From DASQHM01 sp035632095 (GTDB taxonomy: Bacteria; Pseudomonadota; Alphaproteobacteria; Ferrovibrionales; Ferrovibrionaceae): a stretch of DNA of 11,139 nucleotides. Positions within the stretch are counted from its first letter, which is position 1. Each line of letters begins with the position of its first letter. The stretch covers positions 1 to 11,139 of the forward strand of contig DASQHM010000232.1 of assembly GCA_035632095.1 (NCBI GenBank), given 5' to 3'. A model generated the notes under the pieces. It had not been told where the DNA came from, ran no database searches, and was given only the letters and a program-made list of their open reading frames with translations. Below are positions 1 through 7,709 of this stretch, in pieces. Both the position numbers and the translations under genes were made by a program.

Positions 1-328
1 CGCCGACATACTTTCAATGCATTTCCGATGCTGACGCGGAAACCCGCGGCTCGCACTCATATGTAAGAATGCTTTTCCCGATGTGGGGAGAGGGGCATAT
101 CGGAATGCTGATGGGTGCAATTTCGTGGATCTAGAACCTGAGAGGGTGGGTGCGCAGGAATGCGCTGCGGATGACTTGGAAGAAAACCGTGCCGATACAT
201 GCAGCGGCAATCGTGCCGGATCCCCGAGGTCCGTTTGACGTCCCGGAGCTATCGCACAATGGCCGAAGAACACGGGAGAACCCGGCTGGCGCCTTCTTGT
301 CTGGGCGCCTGAAAGGCTGGCCGCCGGC
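1..328. other. Upstream region without a convincing gene
   Basis: No frame here gives a recognisable protein. Reading frame 3 is open from base 3 to a TAG at 132-134, and frame 1 is open from base 1 to a TAA at 64-66; either could be the 3' tail of a gene outside the window, but neither has recognisable content. A 67-codon GTG-initiated frame (150-353) overlaps the ABC transporter start and resembles nothing I know. The region presumably holds the promoter of the rightward three-gene cluster, but I find no good -35/-10 pair. An imperfect direct repeat (CATATGTAAGAATGCT at 58-73 and CATATCGGAATGCT at 96-109) is the only structure I noticed. Confidence 0.5.
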
Positions 329-2206
329 ATGGCTGCAGGAGCGGCAGGGTTGACAGCGCCAGGCGGATTGCCGGGGGCGCCGAGGCATCCGCCAGGATTT
401 TTTCGGCAATTTGTCCGCCTAGCCGGACCTTATTGGCAGTCCGAAGAGAAATGGCAAGTGCGGGCGCTGACCATGGCGCTCATCGCGCTCACATTGGGAC
501 AAGTCGCGTTGATGATTTGGACGAACTACTGGAATGCCAGTCTGTTCGATGCACTTGAACAAAAATCCGTAGCGCGTTTCCTCGTACAGATCGGCGTGTT
601 CGTCGTCATTCTCGCCAGCACCATGGCCGTAACCGCGGTGCACCTGGCGGTCAAGCGACGCATCCAGCTCAACTGGCGGCGTTGGCTCACGCGCCGGCTG
701 GTGGAGCTGTGGATGGCGGAAGGCCGCCACTACCAGCTCAGCTATCTGCCCGGAGACCACGACAATCCCGATGGGCGGATCGCCGAGGACATCCGCAACA
801 CGACCGAAGTGGCGATGGAACTTGCTCATTCCTTCTTCTATTCCGGTCTCATCCTGGTCAGCTTTGTCGAGATCCTTTGGTCGATTTCGGGGACGCTTTC
901 ATTCTCCATTGGCGATATCGGGATCACCATCCCGGGCCACATGGTATGGCTGGCGTTCCTGTACGCGAGTGTCGGTTCGACCCTGGCATTCTTTCTCGGC
1001 AAGCCGTACGTCAAGGCGACCGATGCACGCCAGACCGTCGAGGCCAATCTGCGCTTTGGCTTGGCGCGCGCGCGGGAAAACTCCGAGGCCATCGCGCTGA
1101 TCCATGGCGAAAGCGGCGAGCAGACGCGCATTCGAAGCTTCTTCGGCGATATTGAACGTGCGTGGCATCTCCAAACCGTGAGGCTGGCCTGGATTCTGCT
1201 GTTTACCTCGGGCTACGGCGTCCTGGCCACGGCCTTCCCGCTGCTGGTTACCGCGCCAAGATACATTGCGAGCACCATCACCCTTGGAATCCTGATGCAG
1301 ACCGCACAGGCGTTCCAGCAGGTTACGTCAGCGCTGTCCTGGCCGGTCGACAACCTTGCAAAGCGCGCGGAGTGGCGGGCGTCGGCGGAGCGCGTTCTGG
1401 TGCTCTATTCCGCGCTGCAGGACCTATCGGAGGAACCGGCACGCATCGACGGTCGCGCGATCGAGGTGACGACCGGCGACAAGCCCGAGCTGATGTTGCG
1501 AGACCTTTCGATCACGACTCCCGACGGCGAAGCAATCCTCGCCGGGTTCAATGCCAAAATCGGGCTTGGCGAGCATGTCCTGATTTCCGGAGATCCGGAT
1601 GCGGCGCTCATGCTGTTCAAGGTGGTGGCAGGTCTTTGGCCTTGGGGCCGAGGGCGCGTCGAGCTGCCGAACAACGCGACCATTTTTTTCATGCCGCAAC
1701 GCCCGTACTTGCCCATCGGTTCGTTGCGTTCGGTGGTCAGCTATCCTGCGGCGCCCGACGCGTTCGGTACCGCCGTGATCGAGGCGGCATTGGCGCGGTC
1801 GGGCCTGAACCATTGGGTTGCCCATCTTGACGAAAGCAATCGGTGGGAACAAACGCTAACGGCCGGCGAGAGGCAGCGGTTGGGTTTCGCGCGTTTATTG
1901 CTGCATCGGCCGAATTGGATCTTTCTGCAGAATGCGACGGACGCGCTCGACCCGACAGACGAGGACGACATGATGCGTCTCCTGCAAAACGAATTCCGCG
2001 ACTCGACGGTACTTACGCTCGGCGATCGTGCAAACCTGGAGGCGTACCATGGCAGGCAGCTGACGTTGGCGCGGCCCGAGGGCAAGCCGACAGCCGCGAG
2101 AGAAGCATCGGTGCCACAAGCCGAATCCACCCGGCGCGCACGGGAAAGGAGTCGGGCCTTCAGGCTTCTGCAGGCGTTGAAAGGCAAGCCAGATCGGAAC
2201 GAATGA
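329..2206 (+). CDS. SbmA/BacA/YddA-type ABC transporter, fused membrane and ATPase domains, with a degenerate ATPase site
   Basis: This is a 625-residue inner-membrane protein. The N-terminal half has about six hydrophobic segments (near 46-66, 84-106, 166-186, 204-224, 286-308, 312-334) and family motifs: NPDGRIAEDIR (146-156) and EANLRFGLARARENSEAIAL (238-257). This is the SbmA/BacA-like membrane domain, whose relatives import peptides, bleomycin-like drugs or cobalamin. The C-terminal half (about 378-582) is clearly a YddA-type nucleotide-binding domain: GLWPWG (435-440), Q-loop MPQRPYLP (Q457), signature LTAGERQRL (510-518), ARLLLHRP (521-528) and D-loop D541. The catalytic residues are gone, however. 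The Walker A region reads GDPDAALML (421-429), with no GK(S/T) and one residue shorter than usual. The Walker B acidic pair is Q534-N535, and the H-loop histidine is D566. The frame is intact, so this looks like a real gene and not a pseudogene. The tail (about 600-625) is Arg/Lys-rich. The start is the first in-frame ATG; a weak GAAAGG lies 12 bases upstream. The substrate is unknown. ATP-independent function is inference. Confidence 0.9.
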   Translation: MAAGAAGLTAPGGLPGAPRHPPGFFRQFVRLAGPYWQSEEKWQVRALTMALIALTLGQVALMIWTNYWNASLFDALEQKSVARFLVQIGVFVVILASTMAVTAVHLAVKRRIQLNWRRWLTRRLVELWMAEGRHYQLSYLPGDHDNPDGRIAEDIRNTTEVAMELAHSFFYSGLILVSFVEILWSISGTLSFSIGDIGITIPGHMVWLAFLYASVGSTLAFFLGKPYVKATDARQTVEANLRFGLARARENSEAIALIHGESGEQTRIRSFFGDIERAWHLQTVRLAWILLFTSGYGVLATAFPLLVTAPRYIASTITLGILMQTAQAFQQVTSALSWPVDNLAKRAEWRASAERVLVLYSALQDLSEEPARIDGRAIEVTTGDKPELMLRDLSITTPDGEAILAGFNAKIGLGEHVLISGDPDAALMLFKVVAGLWPWGRGRVELPNNATIFFMPQRPYLPIGSLRSVVSYPAAPDAFGTAVIEAALARSGLNHWVAHLDESNRWEQTLTAGERQRLGFARLLLHRPNWIFLQNATDALDPTDEDDMMRLLQNEFRDSTVLTLGDRANLEAYHGRQLTLARPEGKPTAAREASVPQAESTRRARERSRAFRLLQALKGKPDRNE

Positions 2207-2207
2207 G

Positions 2208-3590
2208 ATGACAACGAATAGCGCCGCCGGTTCTCCCGGTTCTTCCGTCTCGGCAAAATCCGCGCCATTGGACCTGCCGGACGATTTCGTCTGGGGGGTT
2301 TCGACGTCGAGCTATCAGATAGAAGGTGCCGCCCGAGACGATGGGCGCGGCCCGAGCGTGTGGGACCTATTCTGCCGTCAGCAGGGAAGGATTGCGAACG
2401 GCGACACGGGCGATGTCGCCTGCGATCACTATCATCGGTTCAAGGAAGATGTCGAGCTGATGCGGAATCTCGGCGTCGCGGCCTATCGTTTCTCGGTGGC
2501 GTGGCCGCGCGTTCTGGCCCGGGGCCGCGGCAAGGCCAACGAACCTGGGCTCGACTTCTACGATCGGTTGATCGATGCCCTGTTGGCCGCCGGGATCGAG
2601 CCTTGGCTCTGCCTTTATCATTGGGACTTGCCGCAGGCGCTCGAAGATCTCGGCGGCTGGACCAATCGCGACATCGCCGGATGGTTCGCGGACTATGCCG
2701 CCCTGGTTGCCCGCCGCTACGGCGATCGGGTCAAGCGTTTCGCCACGTTCAACGAGCCATCGGTCTTCACGATGTTCGGCTATGTTTTCGGCGGCGGCGC
2801 GCCGGGCATCGTCGACGGCCCGGCGTACTACCGGTCGGTGCATCATGTGAACCTCGCGCACGGCGCCGCCGCGGATGTTCTGCGCTCGGCGGTGCCGCGG
2901 AGCTTGATCGGCGCCGTCCACAACCGGCAACCTTGCCATCCGGCCAGCGGCAAGCCGGAGGATGCGGTGGCCGCCGGGTTGTTCGACGAACACTGGAACC
3001 GCGCGTTTCCCGATCCGCAGCACTTCGCCTGCTATCCGCCGTCGATCGCCACCGCTATCGAGCCCTATCTGAAGGCCGGCGACATGGCGCGCATCGCCCG
3101 GCCCATGGACTGGTTCGGCTTCAATCACTATTCGCCGATTTACGCCAAGGCGGATGCGTCGAGCCCGCTCGGATTTGGCTGGGGAGGCCCACCCGACGAC
3201 GCTCCGCGTTCCGGCGTGGGCTGGCATATCCAGCCCGACGCATTTCGCGACGAATTGCTGTCGACCTACAACCGCTATCGGCTGCCGATCTACGTGACGG
3301 AGAACGGTTTCGGGTCAAGCGACGATCGCCCGAATGCGGCCGGAGAAATCATTGACCAGGGCCGAATCGACTATCTGGACGCCTACACCCGGGCGATGAG
3401 CGTAGCGATAAGATCCGGCGCGAATGTGCGGGGTTACTTCGTGTGGTCCTTGCTCGACAACTTCGAATGGGGTTCGGGGTATGGCAATCGCTTCGGTTTG
3501 GTCTACGTCGACTTTGCCACGCAGCGGCGAATTCCGAAGGCTTCGGCCCGATGGTACGCGAAGCTGATAGGCGGCGCCGGAGCGGGCTGA
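2208..3590 (+). CDS. Family GH1 beta-glucosidase
   Basis: This 460-residue enzyme has the usual length of a bacterial GH1 beta-glucosidase and should hydrolyse beta-glucosides, such as cellobiose or aryl-glucosides, to glucose by the retaining mechanism. Visible landmarks are the N-terminal FVWGVSTSSYQIEGA (27-41, sugar-contacting Q37), YHWDLPQALED (137-147, H138), TFNEP (180-184, acid/base E183), YVTENGFG (362-369, nucleophile E365) and FVWSLLDNFEWGSGY (411-425, aglycone/glucose-site E420 and W421). All catalytic residues are present. There is no signal peptide, so it should act in the cytoplasm on imported substrate. The ATG follows the transporter stop by one base, suggesting co-transcription and coupling. 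Glucokinase follows, which fits glucose release followed by phosphorylation. The exact substrate (glucoside, galactoside or fucoside) cannot be read from the sequence. Confidence 0.95.
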   Translation: MTTNSAAGSPGSSVSAKSAPLDLPDDFVWGVSTSSYQIEGAARDDGRGPSVWDLFCRQQGRIANGDTGDVACDHYHRFKEDVELMRNLGVAAYRFSVAWPRVLARGRGKANEPGLDFYDRLIDALLAAGIEPWLCLYHWDLPQALEDLGGWTNRDIAGWFADYAALVARRYGDRVKRFATFNEPSVFTMFGYVFGGGAPGIVDGPAYYRSVHHVNLAHGAAADVLRSAVPRSLIGAVHNRQPCHPASGKPEDAVAAGLFDEHWNRAFPDPQHFACYPPSIATAIEPYLKAGDMARIARPMDWFGFNHYSPIYAKADASSPLGFGWGGPPDDAPRSGVGWHIQPDAFRDELLSTYNRYRLPIYVTENGFGSSDDRPNAAGEIIDQGRIDYLDAYTRAMSVAIRSGANVRGYFVWSLLDNFEWGSGYGNRFGLVYVDFATQRRIPKASARWYAKLIGGAGAG

Positions 3591-3630
3591 CGGCGCCGCC
3601 GGCAACGGATTGTCCGGGCGACACGCGACC

Positions 3631-4587
3631 ATGACCTCGGCCAAATCGTCACTCCTCCTAGCCGACATCGGCGGGACGAATGCGCGCTTCGCCATTTTGG
3701 AAGATGGCGAATTCCGCTGTCGTGCCGTGGTGCCGGTGGCTGATTATGCCGAGCCGCTCGCGGCACTGCGTGCGTTTCTTGCCGGCGCGGCGAGGGATCA
3801 TCGCCCGACAAAAGCCGTCATCGCCGCTGCCGGCCCAGTTTCGGACGGCCGCATCGCAATGACGAACGCGGCATGGGTTATCGACGGCAAGGCAATCGGT
3901 CGGTCGCTGCAACTGACCTCGGTGCAGGTCGTCAATGACTTTGCCGCTGTCGCTCTATCGCTCCCGGCGTTGACGCCGAACGACATCCGCGTCGTCGGCG
4001 GCGGATCGCCGGTGATCGATGCGCCGCGCGCGGTGATCGGGCCGGGAACGGGTTTTGGCGTCGGCGCCCTGATTGCGGGACGAGGCGAAGAGATCAATCT
4101 CGTGTCGGAGGGCGGCCATGCGACGCTGGCGGCCGCGAACAAGCACGAAGATGCCGTCATCCAGGCGATGAGGGATAATTTCAGCCACGTCTCGATTGAG
4201 CGCGTGCTTTCCGGCGACGGGCTGGTGCAACTTTATCGCGCCGTCAAATTGGTCGATGGTATCGTCGCGCCGGACCGCGACGCGCCAGGCATTGTGGCCC
4301 ATGCCCAGGCCAAAGACTGCGCCGCGAGCGCCGCGACCCTCGAGCTTTTCTGCGCTTTCCTCGGCAGCGTCGCCGGCGACCTTGCGTTGATCTTCGGCGC
4401 GCGCGGCGGCGTCTATATCGGCGGCGGTATTGTGCGCCGTTTCGCAGATTTTCTCGCGCAATCGTCGTTTCGCGAGAGGTTCGAGACCAAGGGACGGCTC
4501 AGACCGTATTTGTCCGAAATTCCATCATTCATAATTCTCAATCCCGAACCGGCCTTCCTGGGACTTGCGCGGCTCGGGCGGGAATGA
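3631..4587 (+). CDS. glk: Glucokinase (bacterial Glk family)
   Basis: This 318-residue cytoplasmic enzyme phosphorylates glucose with ATP to glucose-6-phosphate. It belongs to the E. coli Glk family, not the ROK family. Landmarks numbered from the ATG at 3631: phosphate-binding LLADIGGTNARFAI (9-22), TNAAW (78-82), VVNDFAA with the probable catalytic base D103, GPGTGFGVG (137-145), EGGHATLA (160-167), SGDGL (194-198) and the adenosine-side loop GGVYIGGGI (259-267). Length is typical of the family. An in-frame TTG at 3610 would add seven residues before the family's usual beginning; I prefer the ATG, although neither has a clear ribosome binding site. It lies 40 bases downstream of the beta-glucosidase in the same direction, so it probably handles the glucose released by that enzyme. 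It ends 40 bases from the end of the convergent lipid gene. Confidence 0.95.
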   Translation: MTSAKSSLLLADIGGTNARFAILEDGEFRCRAVVPVADYAEPLAALRAFLAGAARDHRPTKAVIAAAGPVSDGRIAMTNAAWVIDGKAIGRSLQLTSVQVVNDFAAVALSLPALTPNDIRVVGGGSPVIDAPRAVIGPGTGFGVGALIAGRGEEINLVSEGGHATLAAANKHEDAVIQAMRDNFSHVSIERVLSGDGLVQLYRAVKLVDGIVAPDRDAPGIVAHAQAKDCAASAATLELFCAFLGSVAGDLALIFGARGGVYIGGGIVRRFADFLAQSSFRERFETKGRLRPYLSEIPSFIILNPEPAFLGLARLGRE

Positions 4588-4627
4588 CCCCGCGCTTTGC
4601 CTGGCGGGAATCGCCGCGCAGCCGCAG

Positions 4628-7567
4628 TCACGCGTGATTCTTTCCTGCCGACGGCGGCTCGATGCGTTCGGCCGCGCGGTCGGGCTCGCCCACAAGCGGC
4701 AGCAGGATCTTCCGCACCCTATCGCGCAATTCGAGCGCGCTGTTCCAATCCTCGCCTTTTGGCGTCACGGGGCGTTGCACGAGGACCTGCACGGCGCCGT
4801 GCCGGGGGAACCATTGATCGCCGCGCAGAATGGAGCGCGTCCCGCGGATGGCGATCGGCACGACGGGGAGACCGGTTCGGCTGGCCACGTGGAACGCGCC
4901 CATGTGGAAGCCGAGCAATCCCGGCGCCCGCGTGAACGTGCCCTCGGGGAAGAAGAACAAGGTTGCTCCGGCTCGGGCCGCGGCGAGCACCGCATCGGCG
5001 CTGGCGATTCCGCCTTCGGGATCGGTGCGTTCCACGAACAAGGCCCCAAGGCGGCGAAGGAATGTTCCCGCGAAGAATTGCGCAGCGAGTTCCTTCTTGG
5101 CCACGAAGACGGGCGGCGTCCGCAGCAAGGCCGCGACCACGACGCTGTCAAAGTAGCTCGAATGATTGGCCGCCATCACTGCGCCGCCGCCCGGCAAAGC
5201 CTCGGAGCCAATGATCTCAAAGCGGACGGCAGCGGAGCGCAGGAACAGGCGGGCGGCCGCGTGAACGATCCGCCATCGCAGATCGCGATCCGGCAGCAGC
5301 GCCACAAGCGGCCAGACGAAGCTTGCGGTGACGCCAAGCAGCAGCCACCAATACGCGGCGTACAGCAGGGCACGGAGTGCCGCGCCCATGCGGATCGCGC
5401 GCGCCTTCGCGCCGCTGAGGCGCAGTCTCACCACCTGTCGCCATATCGGATCGGCGCGCTCGCCGATCTGGCCGCGCTCATAGAGATCGCGGCAAGCGGC
5501 GCGGCGAATTTTTCCGCTCGAGGTCTTCAGCACCGAGTGCGGCGGCGCCAGCACCACGTCGTCCGGCGGCATTTCGAGCAGTGCTTCGACCAATTCGTCG
5601 ATTTGCCTCCGCAGTGCCGCTCGCTCACCGGCCTCGATCGCCCTGGTCTCCGCGATCACGATCAATCGTTCGGTCCCGGCCGCCGGATCGTGGCTGCCGA
5701 ACGCCACCACGCAGCCCCGGCGCACGCCGGAAAGTTCGCCGATGGCCTGCTCCACCTCGTGCGGATAGATGTTGCGGCCGGCGCGGATGATGATGTCCTT
5801 GCTGCGGCCGGTGAGGAAGATCTCGCCGCCGACCACGTAGGCGAGATCGCCCGATTCGAGCCAATCGCCGTCGAACAGCGTCTTCGTCTTCTCGGGGTTC
5901 CGCAGGTAGCCGCGGGTGGTGGAAGGGCCACGGAATTGCAGCCGTCCCTCGTGGCGTTCGTCCAACTCTCGGCCCGCCGGATCCACGATGCGAATCTCGT
6001 GCCCGGGCAAGGCATGTCCGCAAGCGACGAACTCGAGCGCGGTCGCATCGTTCGGCGCGGCGGGCCGCGCGAAGCCGCCGGCGGAAAGCGATGCCCGCTG
6101 CACCCTGTCGACGAACGCGCCTCGCGACGGCGGCGGAAACGCGAGACCTACGGCGCATTCGGCAAGACCGTAGACCGGCGCGATGGCTTCCTTGCGAAAA
6201 CCGAAGGGTGCGAAGCGTTCGGCGAATCCGCGAAGCGTCGCCGGGCTGACCGGCTCGGCGCCATTGACCGCCATGCGCCAAGTGCTGAGGTCGAGCCCAT
6301 TGATATCCGCGTCCGCAATCCGCCGGAGGCATAGTTCGTACGCAAAGTTCGGCGCCGCCGACAAGGTCGCCCGATTGCGGTGGATCGCCCAAAGCCAGCG
6401 TTCCGGGCGCGCCAGGAAACGGATCGGCGACAGGATTACGGCGAGGGCCGCGAAGTAGAGGCTGCCAAGCCAGGCGCCGATCAAACCCATGTCGTGGTAG
6501 AGCGGTAGCCAGCTCACGAACACGTCCTGGGAACTCGCCTCGAGCGCCTCACCCATGGCGCGGATGTTCGCCAGCAGATTGGCATGGCTGAGCACGACGC
6601 CCTTGGGGTCTCCAGTGCTGCCGGACGTATATTGCACGAGCGCGACGTCGCCGGGTGCGCAGGGGCGGGAGAGGAGGCGCGCGTTTGCCGCAACGAGATC
6701 CGCCACGGTCTCGACGCTTCGCAACGTCTCGATTTGGTCGCGGACAAGCGCGGCAACCCGCCGCCCTTCCGCCGTCGTGAGCAGTACGCGCGCCTCGGCG
6801 TTGCGCAGGATTCCCACTTGCCGTCGCAGATGATCCTCGAGTTGCGCCGGCCGGAACGGCGGATATATCGGAACCGGAACGGCGCCGGCGTAAAGCGCGC
6901 CGAAGAAGGCGGCGAAAAAATCGACCCCGGTCGGCAGCATGATCGCGACCGTGTCGCCGCTGCCGACACCGAGGGTCTGCAAACCCGCTGCGGCCGCTCG
7001 CGCCCGTTCGTGAAGCGCCGCATAGGTAATGATCAGTTGCGAATCGTCTGAGACTTCGAGGCGGATGTGCGGCCTGTCTGGATGGCGCGCTACGTGCCAT
7101 TCAAGTACCTCGAGCAGGGTCAGCGCCTCGCTTGGCGCCGACGCGATGGGTTCGAGCGACAACGCGAGCGGCGCAACGGCTTCAACCGGAGATGCGCGGG
7201 CCGCGCGCCGCAGGGCCGCCAGCACGTCGCCGAGCGTCTCTGCCTCGGAGATGACTTCCTCGGCGAGATGCGCCTTGAAGGCGCGCTCGATGCGCAACAC
7301 GAGCTCCACGCGCCCTAGGCTGTCCAGGCCGAGATCGCGATCGATGGAGCTGTCGAGCGCGACCCGCAAGGTCCGCCGGCGATGCGGACGCAGGCTTATC
7401 GCCAGATCGCGGGCGATCTCCAGCAATTGCCGGGCCGCATCGGCGGTTTCCCCGCCGGGTCCGGGCTTGGCGGGGGACGGCGGCACAGGCTCGTCGAGCA
7501 CCTCTCCGGCCCGCCGGCTAGGCAGAAGACCGCCGGTCCCGTCCGGCTGTTTTGCATTCGCGGTCAT
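4628..7567 (-). CDS. Three-domain ACP - fatty acyl-AMP ligase - PlsC acyltransferase fusion
   Basis: This is 979 residues from the ATG at 7567. Domain 1 (about 40-120) is an acyl carrier domain with GLDSLGRVE, whose S83 would carry phosphopantetheine. Domain 2 (about 145-695) is an adenylating ligase resembling fatty acyl-AMP ligases: YTSGSTGDPKG (313-323), LPLYHDMGLIG (354-364), VYGLAE (465-470), CGHALPGHEIRIVDP (516-530), SGDLAY (572-577), GRSKDIIIRAGRNIYP (587-602) and the catalytic-lysine motif KTSSGKIRR (681-689, K686). Residues about 728-759 are hydrophobic. Domain 3 (about 780-950) is a PlsC/LPLAT acyltransferase with the HX4D motif NHSSYFD (801-807), FFPEGT (872-877) and VPIAIRGTR (903-911). 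The inferred role is to activate a fatty acid as acyl-AMP, load the in-cis carrier and transfer the acyl group to a (lyso)glycerolipid at the membrane. E. coli Aas has the opposite acyltransferase/ligase order. An in-frame GTG at 7600 would add 11 residues, but the ATG has a good AAGGACAGG ribosome site. Confidence 0.9.
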   Translation of the reverse strand: MTANAKQPDGTGGLLPSRRAGEVLDEPVPPSPAKPGPGGETADAARQLLEIARDLAISLRPHRRRTLRVALDSSIDRDLGLDSLGRVELVLRIERAFKAHLAEEVISEAETLGDVLAALRRAARASPVEAVAPLALSLEPIASAPSEALTLLEVLEWHVARHPDRPHIRLEVSDDSQLIITYAALHERARAAAAGLQTLGVGSGDTVAIMLPTGVDFFAAFFGALYAGAVPVPIYPPFRPAQLEDHLRRQVGILRNAEARVLLTTAEGRRVAALVRDQIETLRSVETVADLVAANARLLSRPCAPGDVALVQYTSGSTGDPKGVVLSHANLLANIRAMGEALEASSQDVFVSWLPLYHDMGLIGAWLGSLYFAALAVILSPIRFLARPERWLWAIHRNRATLSAAPNFAYELCLRRIADADINGLDLSTWRMAVNGAEPVSPATLRGFAERFAPFGFRKEAIAPVYGLAECAVGLAFPPPSRGAFVDRVQRASLSAGGFARPAAPNDATALEFVACGHALPGHEIRIVDPAGRELDERHEGRLQFRGPSTTRGYLRNPEKTKTLFDGDWLESGDLAYVVGGEIFLTGRSKDIIIRAGRNIYPHEVEQAIGELSGVRRGCVVAFGSHDPAAGTERLIVIAETRAIEAGERAALRRQIDELVEALLEMPPDDVVLAPPHSVLKTSSGKIRRAACRDLYERGQIGERADPIWRQVVRLRLSGAKARAIRMGAALRALLYAAYWWLLLGVTASFVWPLVALLPDRDLRWRIVHAAARLFLRSAAVRFEIIGSEALPGGGAVMAANHSSYFDSVVVAALLRTPPVFVAKKELAAQFFAGTFLRRLGALFVERTDPEGGIASADAVLAAARAGATLFFFPEGTFTRAPGLLGFHMGAFHVASRTGLPVVPIAIRGTRSILRGDQWFPRHGAVQVLVQRPVTPKGEDWNSALELRDRVRKILLPLVGEPDRAAERIEPPSAGKNHA

Positions 7568-7574
7568 CGCGCAG

Positions 7575-7583
7575 CCTGTCCTT
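7575..7583 (-). promoter_or_regulatory. Ribosome binding site of the lipid fusion gene
   Basis: On the minus strand the sequence reads AAGGACAGG, seven bases before the ATG at 7567. This is the clearest Shine-Dalgarno sequence among the genes of the window. It decides the start in favour of this ATG over the in-frame GTG at 7598-7600, whose nearest purine run (AAGGGA) directly abuts the codon. Confidence 0.6.
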
Positions 7584-7661
7584 CGCCCGTGCGGCGGCAC
7601 TCCCTTGTCCAGGCGCAGGTCCCGACATCGAAAAGAATGCTCCGGTTATGCCGGGATATGC

Positions 7662-7675
7662 TTGATTTGCATCAA
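7662..7675. promoter_or_regulatory. Perfect FNR/FixK-type operator
   Basis: TTGATTTGCATCAA matches the TTGAT-N4-ATCAA consensus of the FNR/Anr/FixK branch of the CRP-FNR family without mismatch, and also fits the looser TTG-N8-CAA rule for FixK-like proteins. Such proteins activate genes under oxygen limitation. Its placement in the divergent promoter region, 22 bases before a good -10, makes a chance match unlikely. Which family member binds (FNR, FixK, Dnr-like) cannot be told from the site. Confidence 0.8.
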
Positions 7676-7697
7676 ACCCGCCATGTGCCACGCCGCC

Positions 7698-7709
7698 TAT
7701 CATGTTTGC
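7698..7709 (+). promoter_or_regulatory. Predicted -10 element and transcription start of the desulfurase operon
   Basis: TATCAT at 7698-7703 differs from TATAAT at one base. Exactly 22 bases separate it from the end of the palindrome, so with a start near 7709-7710 the operator centre sits at about -41, the standard class II activator position. No -35 hexamer is needed in this arrangement. The predicted transcript begins after the ATG at 7702, so translation should begin further on, near 7744-7750. Confidence 0.6.

Noticed and set aside
235..263. TTGACG as a -35 element for the transporter cluster
   Set aside because: At 16-18 base spacing there is no acceptable -10 hexamer. The nearest candidate, CACAAT, is only 14 bases away.
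150..353. 67-codon GTG-started frame on the + strand
   Set aside because: It has no recognisable content, codon use is not distinctive and it overlaps the transporter start by 25 bases. A purine run precedes the GTG, but that alone is not enough to call a gene.
131..409. 92-codon frame on the - strand
   Set aside because: It overlaps the transporter start, is rich in Arg, Pro and Ser as expected of a GC-rich antisense frame, and has no recognisable motif.
329..2206. Transporter as a pseudogene
   Set aside because: The frame is intact over 625 codons, and non-catalytic blocks of the ATPase domain and the membrane motifs are well kept. The losses are confined to specific catalytic residues.
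3610..3630. TTG start for glucokinase
   Set aside because: It would add seven residues before the family's usual N-terminus. An ATG follows immediately, and neither start has a convincing ribosome site.
4578..4615. Two small hairpins (GCGGG/CCCGC and GGCG/CGCC) in the convergent gap as a terminator
   Set aside because: The stems are only 4-5 base pairs, the first overlaps the glk stop, and no T-run follows on either strand.
4628..4637. Palindrome TCACGCGTGA at the end of the lipid gene
   Set aside because: It is explained by the last codons and stop of that gene. Ten-base palindromes occur by chance, and nothing else supports a binding site.
4565..6334. 589-codon open frame on the + strand
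   Set aside because: It is antisense to the lipid fusion gene, which has full domain and motif support. Its composition (Arg, Ala, His, Gln-rich) is typical of a shadow frame in GC-rich DNA.
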